Assembly (NCBI GenBank): GCA_964477295.1
Contig: CAYZEZ010000181.1
Coordinates: forward strand, 1 to 10,297
DNA length: 10,297 nucleotides
Reading direction: 5' to 3'
From: CAYZEZ01 sp964477295
GTDB lineage: Bacteria > Bacteroidota > Bacteroidia > Bacteroidales > SM23-62
The notes below the pieces were generated by a model that had not been told where the DNA came from, did not search any database, and was given only the letters and a program-made list of their open reading frames with translations. The position numbers were made by a program, and so were the translations under genes. Below are positions 8,689 to 10,297 of this stretch, one piece after another (positions within the stretch are counted from its first letter, which is position 1; every line of letters begins with the position of its first letter).

Positions 8689-8695
8689 AAAGGAG
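8689..8695 (+). promoter_or_regulatory. Strong ribosome binding site of the FIST gene
   Basis: AAAGGAG lies six bases before the ATG at 8702. It is the best Shine-Dalgarno match in the window and contrasts with the weak or absent sites before both propeller kinases. It fixes the start of the FIST gene and suggests efficient translation. Confidence 0.8.
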
Positions 8696-8701
8696 CCAAA
8701 T

Positions 8702-9865
8702 ATGTTAAAAACGGCAATCTCACACAGTCTGGAACTCGATTCCTCAGATGCCATTGAAGAAGTACTTGGACATTGCCATGAACAACTGGGAGATCTGAAA
8801 CCACAGGCAGGAATACTCTTCACAGGGATTGATCATGATTTTACCCTGATTCTTGACAGAATCAATGAAATCTATCCGGGCATTGAACTTATTGGATGTA
8901 CAACAGATGGTGAACTTACATCCGTCCATGGATTTGCGGAGGACTCTATCACCCTGATGCTTCTATATTCAGATAAATTATTTTTTAAGGCAGGAGCAGC
9001 TGACGGGATTTCAAAAGATACCGCAGCAATAATTAATAAGGCAGTTGTTTCGGTAACCTTGCAACTTGACCAGGAGCCAGTGTTATGTATTACTACACCT
9101 AGCGGACTGACTGCAAGTGGAGATCTCATTGTAGAGGGTTTACAAAAGAGCCTGGGAGAGAATTTCCCCGTATTTGGAGGTACTGCAGGTGATCAATTAA
9201 GGATGAAATGTACATACCAGTTTTATAATAAAAAAGTATTTACAGATGCTGCTCCATTTCTTCTAATCAGTGGGCCTATATTATATTCTTTTGGTATAGA
9301 AACAGGAAAGATTCCAATCGGGAAGAAGGCAGTTGTGACCAGATCAGACAACAACATAGTATATAAAATTGGAGAGAATAATGCCCTGGAGTTTTATAAA
9401 TACTATCTTGGAGATAAAATAGGTTTTGATGATGGTTCAATAATTAGCGATTATCCGCTGGCTGTTTTCGAAGAGGACAATAGAAGCTTTTATTTAAGGG
9501 GTCCAGTTTTTGAAGCCGGATCCGAAAACCTGAGGTTCTTTGGGAATGTCCCACAGGGCTCAACAATTCAATTAACCCATTCAACAAGAGATAATATCGT
9601 AGATGCTGCAAAAATCTCTGTTAATTCTTCATTGACCGGTTATCCCGGTACTAAACCCTCAGCGGCACTGTGTTTTTCATGTGCAGCACGTAAATTTGTT
9701 TTGGGAACACGGGTAAAGGAAGAATACAATGCTTTTAAGACAGATTTTCCCGATGTGCCGGTGATCGGCTTTTATACATACGGGGAAATAGGGCCTCTTA
9801 CAAAGGACAAACCTGTCAGATTTCACAATGAAACATTTATTAGTCTTTTAATAGGAGTTGAATAA
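8702..9865 (+). CDS. FIST-domain (FIST_N + FIST_C) cytoplasmic sensor protein
   Basis: 387 residues, the usual size for a stand-alone FIST protein, with no signal peptide or membrane helix. FIST_N covers about residues 30-225, with the signature IGCTTDGEL (64-72; family form is close to GCSTAGE) and FGGTAGDQ (158-165). FIST_C covers about 226-370, with the family-typical ALCFSCAARKF stretch (C324, C327) and GFYTYGEIGP near the end (356-365). FIST proteins are predicted intracellular ligand-sensing modules, often encoded next to or fused with histidine kinases, cyclases or chemotaxis receptors; small ligands such as amino acids have been proposed. The stop codon shares one base with the start of the following kinase gene (TAATG), so the two are almost certainly an operon and probably partners. 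The gene is visibly more AT-rich than the kinase genes (17 G+C in 60 bases at 9181-9240), which may point to a different history. Identity is firm; ligand unknown. Confidence 0.93.
   Translation: MLKTAISHSLELDSSDAIEEVLGHCHEQLGDLKPQAGILFTGIDHDFTLILDRINEIYPGIELIGCTTDGELTSVHGFAEDSITLMLLYSDKLFFKAGAADGISKDTAAIINKAVVSVTLQLDQEPVLCITTPSGLTASGDLIVEGLQKSLGENFPVFGGTAGDQLRMKCTYQFYNKKVFTDAAPFLLISGPILYSFGIETGKIPIGKKAVVTRSDNNIVYKIGENNALEFYKYYLGDKIGFDDGSIISDYPLAVFEEDNRSFYLRGPVFEAGSENLRFFGNVPQGSTIQLTHSTRDNIVDAAKISVNSSLTGYPGTKPSAALCFSCAARKFVLGTRVKEEYNAFKTDFPDVPVIGFYTYGEIGPLTKDKPVRFHNETFISLLIGVE
9853..9857 (+). promoter_or_regulatory. Ribosome binding site and stop-start overlap for the FIST-linked kinase
   Basis: AGGAG at 9853-9857 lies inside the last codons of the FIST gene, seven bases before the ATG at 9865. 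The FIST stop TAA (9863-9865) overlaps that ATG by one base. This arrangement favours translational coupling and matched amounts of the two proteins. Confidence 0.75.
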
Positions 9866-10297
9866 TGGGGATAGATGACCTGGTAATAAAATTAGAGAAA
9901 GAAAATAAGGCCCTCAGGCATAAGCTGGAACGGGTTGATGAAATTAAAAGGTTGCTGGAACTCAGATGGGACAGGAATTCAAACTTGTTCCAGACCCTTA
10001 ATAATGAAATTGAAAAAGCTAACCAGGAATTGCAGGAAGTCAATGAGGAGATCAAAACGCAGCGTGATGAACTTGCCAGGGCACTCGATAATCTAAAAAA
10101 GACCCAGGATCAGCTCATACAATCAGAGAAAATGGCCGCCCTCGGTGGACTTGTCGCCGGCGTGGCACACGAGATCAATACCCCGGTTGGTGTTAGTGTC
10201 ACTGCAGCTTCAAGCCTGGTGGAAGAAACCAGGAAAATGGCCGAATATTACAAGGAAGGGACAATCAGTAAGGCCGATTTCAAGGATTACCTGAATA
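9865..10297 (+). CDS. Soluble coiled-coil sensor histidine kinase, 3' end cut by the window
   Basis: 144 full codons are visible. The ATG at 9865 is supported by AGGAG seven bases upstream and by the overlap with the FIST stop. There is no signal peptide or membrane helix. Residues 1-85 are charged and helical, forming two probable coiled-coil segments split near LRWDRNSNLF (33-42). Next comes the QSEKMAALGGLVAG linker and H-box VAHEINTPVG with H102 as predicted phospho-acceptor, followed by the first part of the dimerisation helices (ETRKMAEYYKEG...). The ATPase domain lies beyond the edge. The protein has no sensor domain of its own in the visible part, so the FIST protein encoded just upstream is its likely input (inferred). 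The transmitter closely matches those of the two propeller kinases, especially the one at 4908-8579 (TAASSL.EETRKMA shared). Histidine kinase identity is firm; the rest of the domain layout, including a possible C-terminal receiver, is unseen. Confidence 0.9.
   Translation, partial: MGIDDLVIKLEKENKALRHKLERVDEIKRLLELRWDRNSNLFQTLNNEIEKANQELQEVNEEIKTQRDELARALDNLKKTQDQLIQSEKMAALGGLVAGVAHEINTPVGVSVTAASSLVEETRKMAEYYKEGTISKADFKDYLN

Noticed and set aside
75..10055. Long open frames on the minus strand and in alternative plus frames
   Set aside because: All lie inside well-supported plus-strand genes, have no recognisable domains, and are explained as shadows of those genes.

Overview
The window is a dense, all-forward-strand cluster of two-component signalling genes. 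It probably comes from a member of the Bacteroidota. The reasons are two very large periplasmic sensor kinases built from 14-15 'two-component regulator propeller' (Reg_prop) blades followed by a Y_Y_Y domain, an architecture typical of that phylum, together with weak Shine-Dalgarno sites before the large genes and moderate G+C. I cannot name a genus.

Layout: (1) 3-1325, a protein with a receiver domain fused directly to a histidine-kinase-like module, in which the phospho-acceptor His of the H-box is replaced by Lys; (2) 1382-4810, a secreted/membrane propeller sensor kinase with 14 blades; (3) 4811-4907, a spacer holding a six-unit, in-register heptamer array (GATnnnn); (4) 4908-8579, a second, paralogous propeller kinase with about 15 degenerate blades; (5) 8580-8701, a spacer that starts with the same 7 bases after the stop codon and carries a decayed version of the 7-bp periodicity; (6) 8702-9865, a cytoplasmic FIST-domain sensor protein with a strong ribosome binding site; (7) 9865 to the right edge, a soluble coiled-coil histidine kinase, translationally coupled to the FIST gene and cut off by the window end.

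The three kinases (genes 2, 4 and 7 in the list above) carry nearly the same transmitter: an EQQK-rich coiled coil, then a QSEK(M/L)AALGG linker, then a VAHEINTPVG H-box. Their inputs differ: two periplasmic propellers and one cytosolic FIST protein. None of the two complete kinases has its own receiver domain. The only receiver in view is in the first gene, whose own kinase module appears unable to autophosphorylate in the usual way. A working model, inferred from layout only, is that several sensors with a shared transmitter converge on one receiver or a small set of receivers, and that the His-less protein at 3-1325 is an acceptor or scaffold. No DNA-binding output domain is visible in the window, so any transcriptional output must lie outside it. 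No RNA genes, insertion sequences, CRISPR arrays or convincing terminators were found, and no gene-free stretch exceeds 122 bases.
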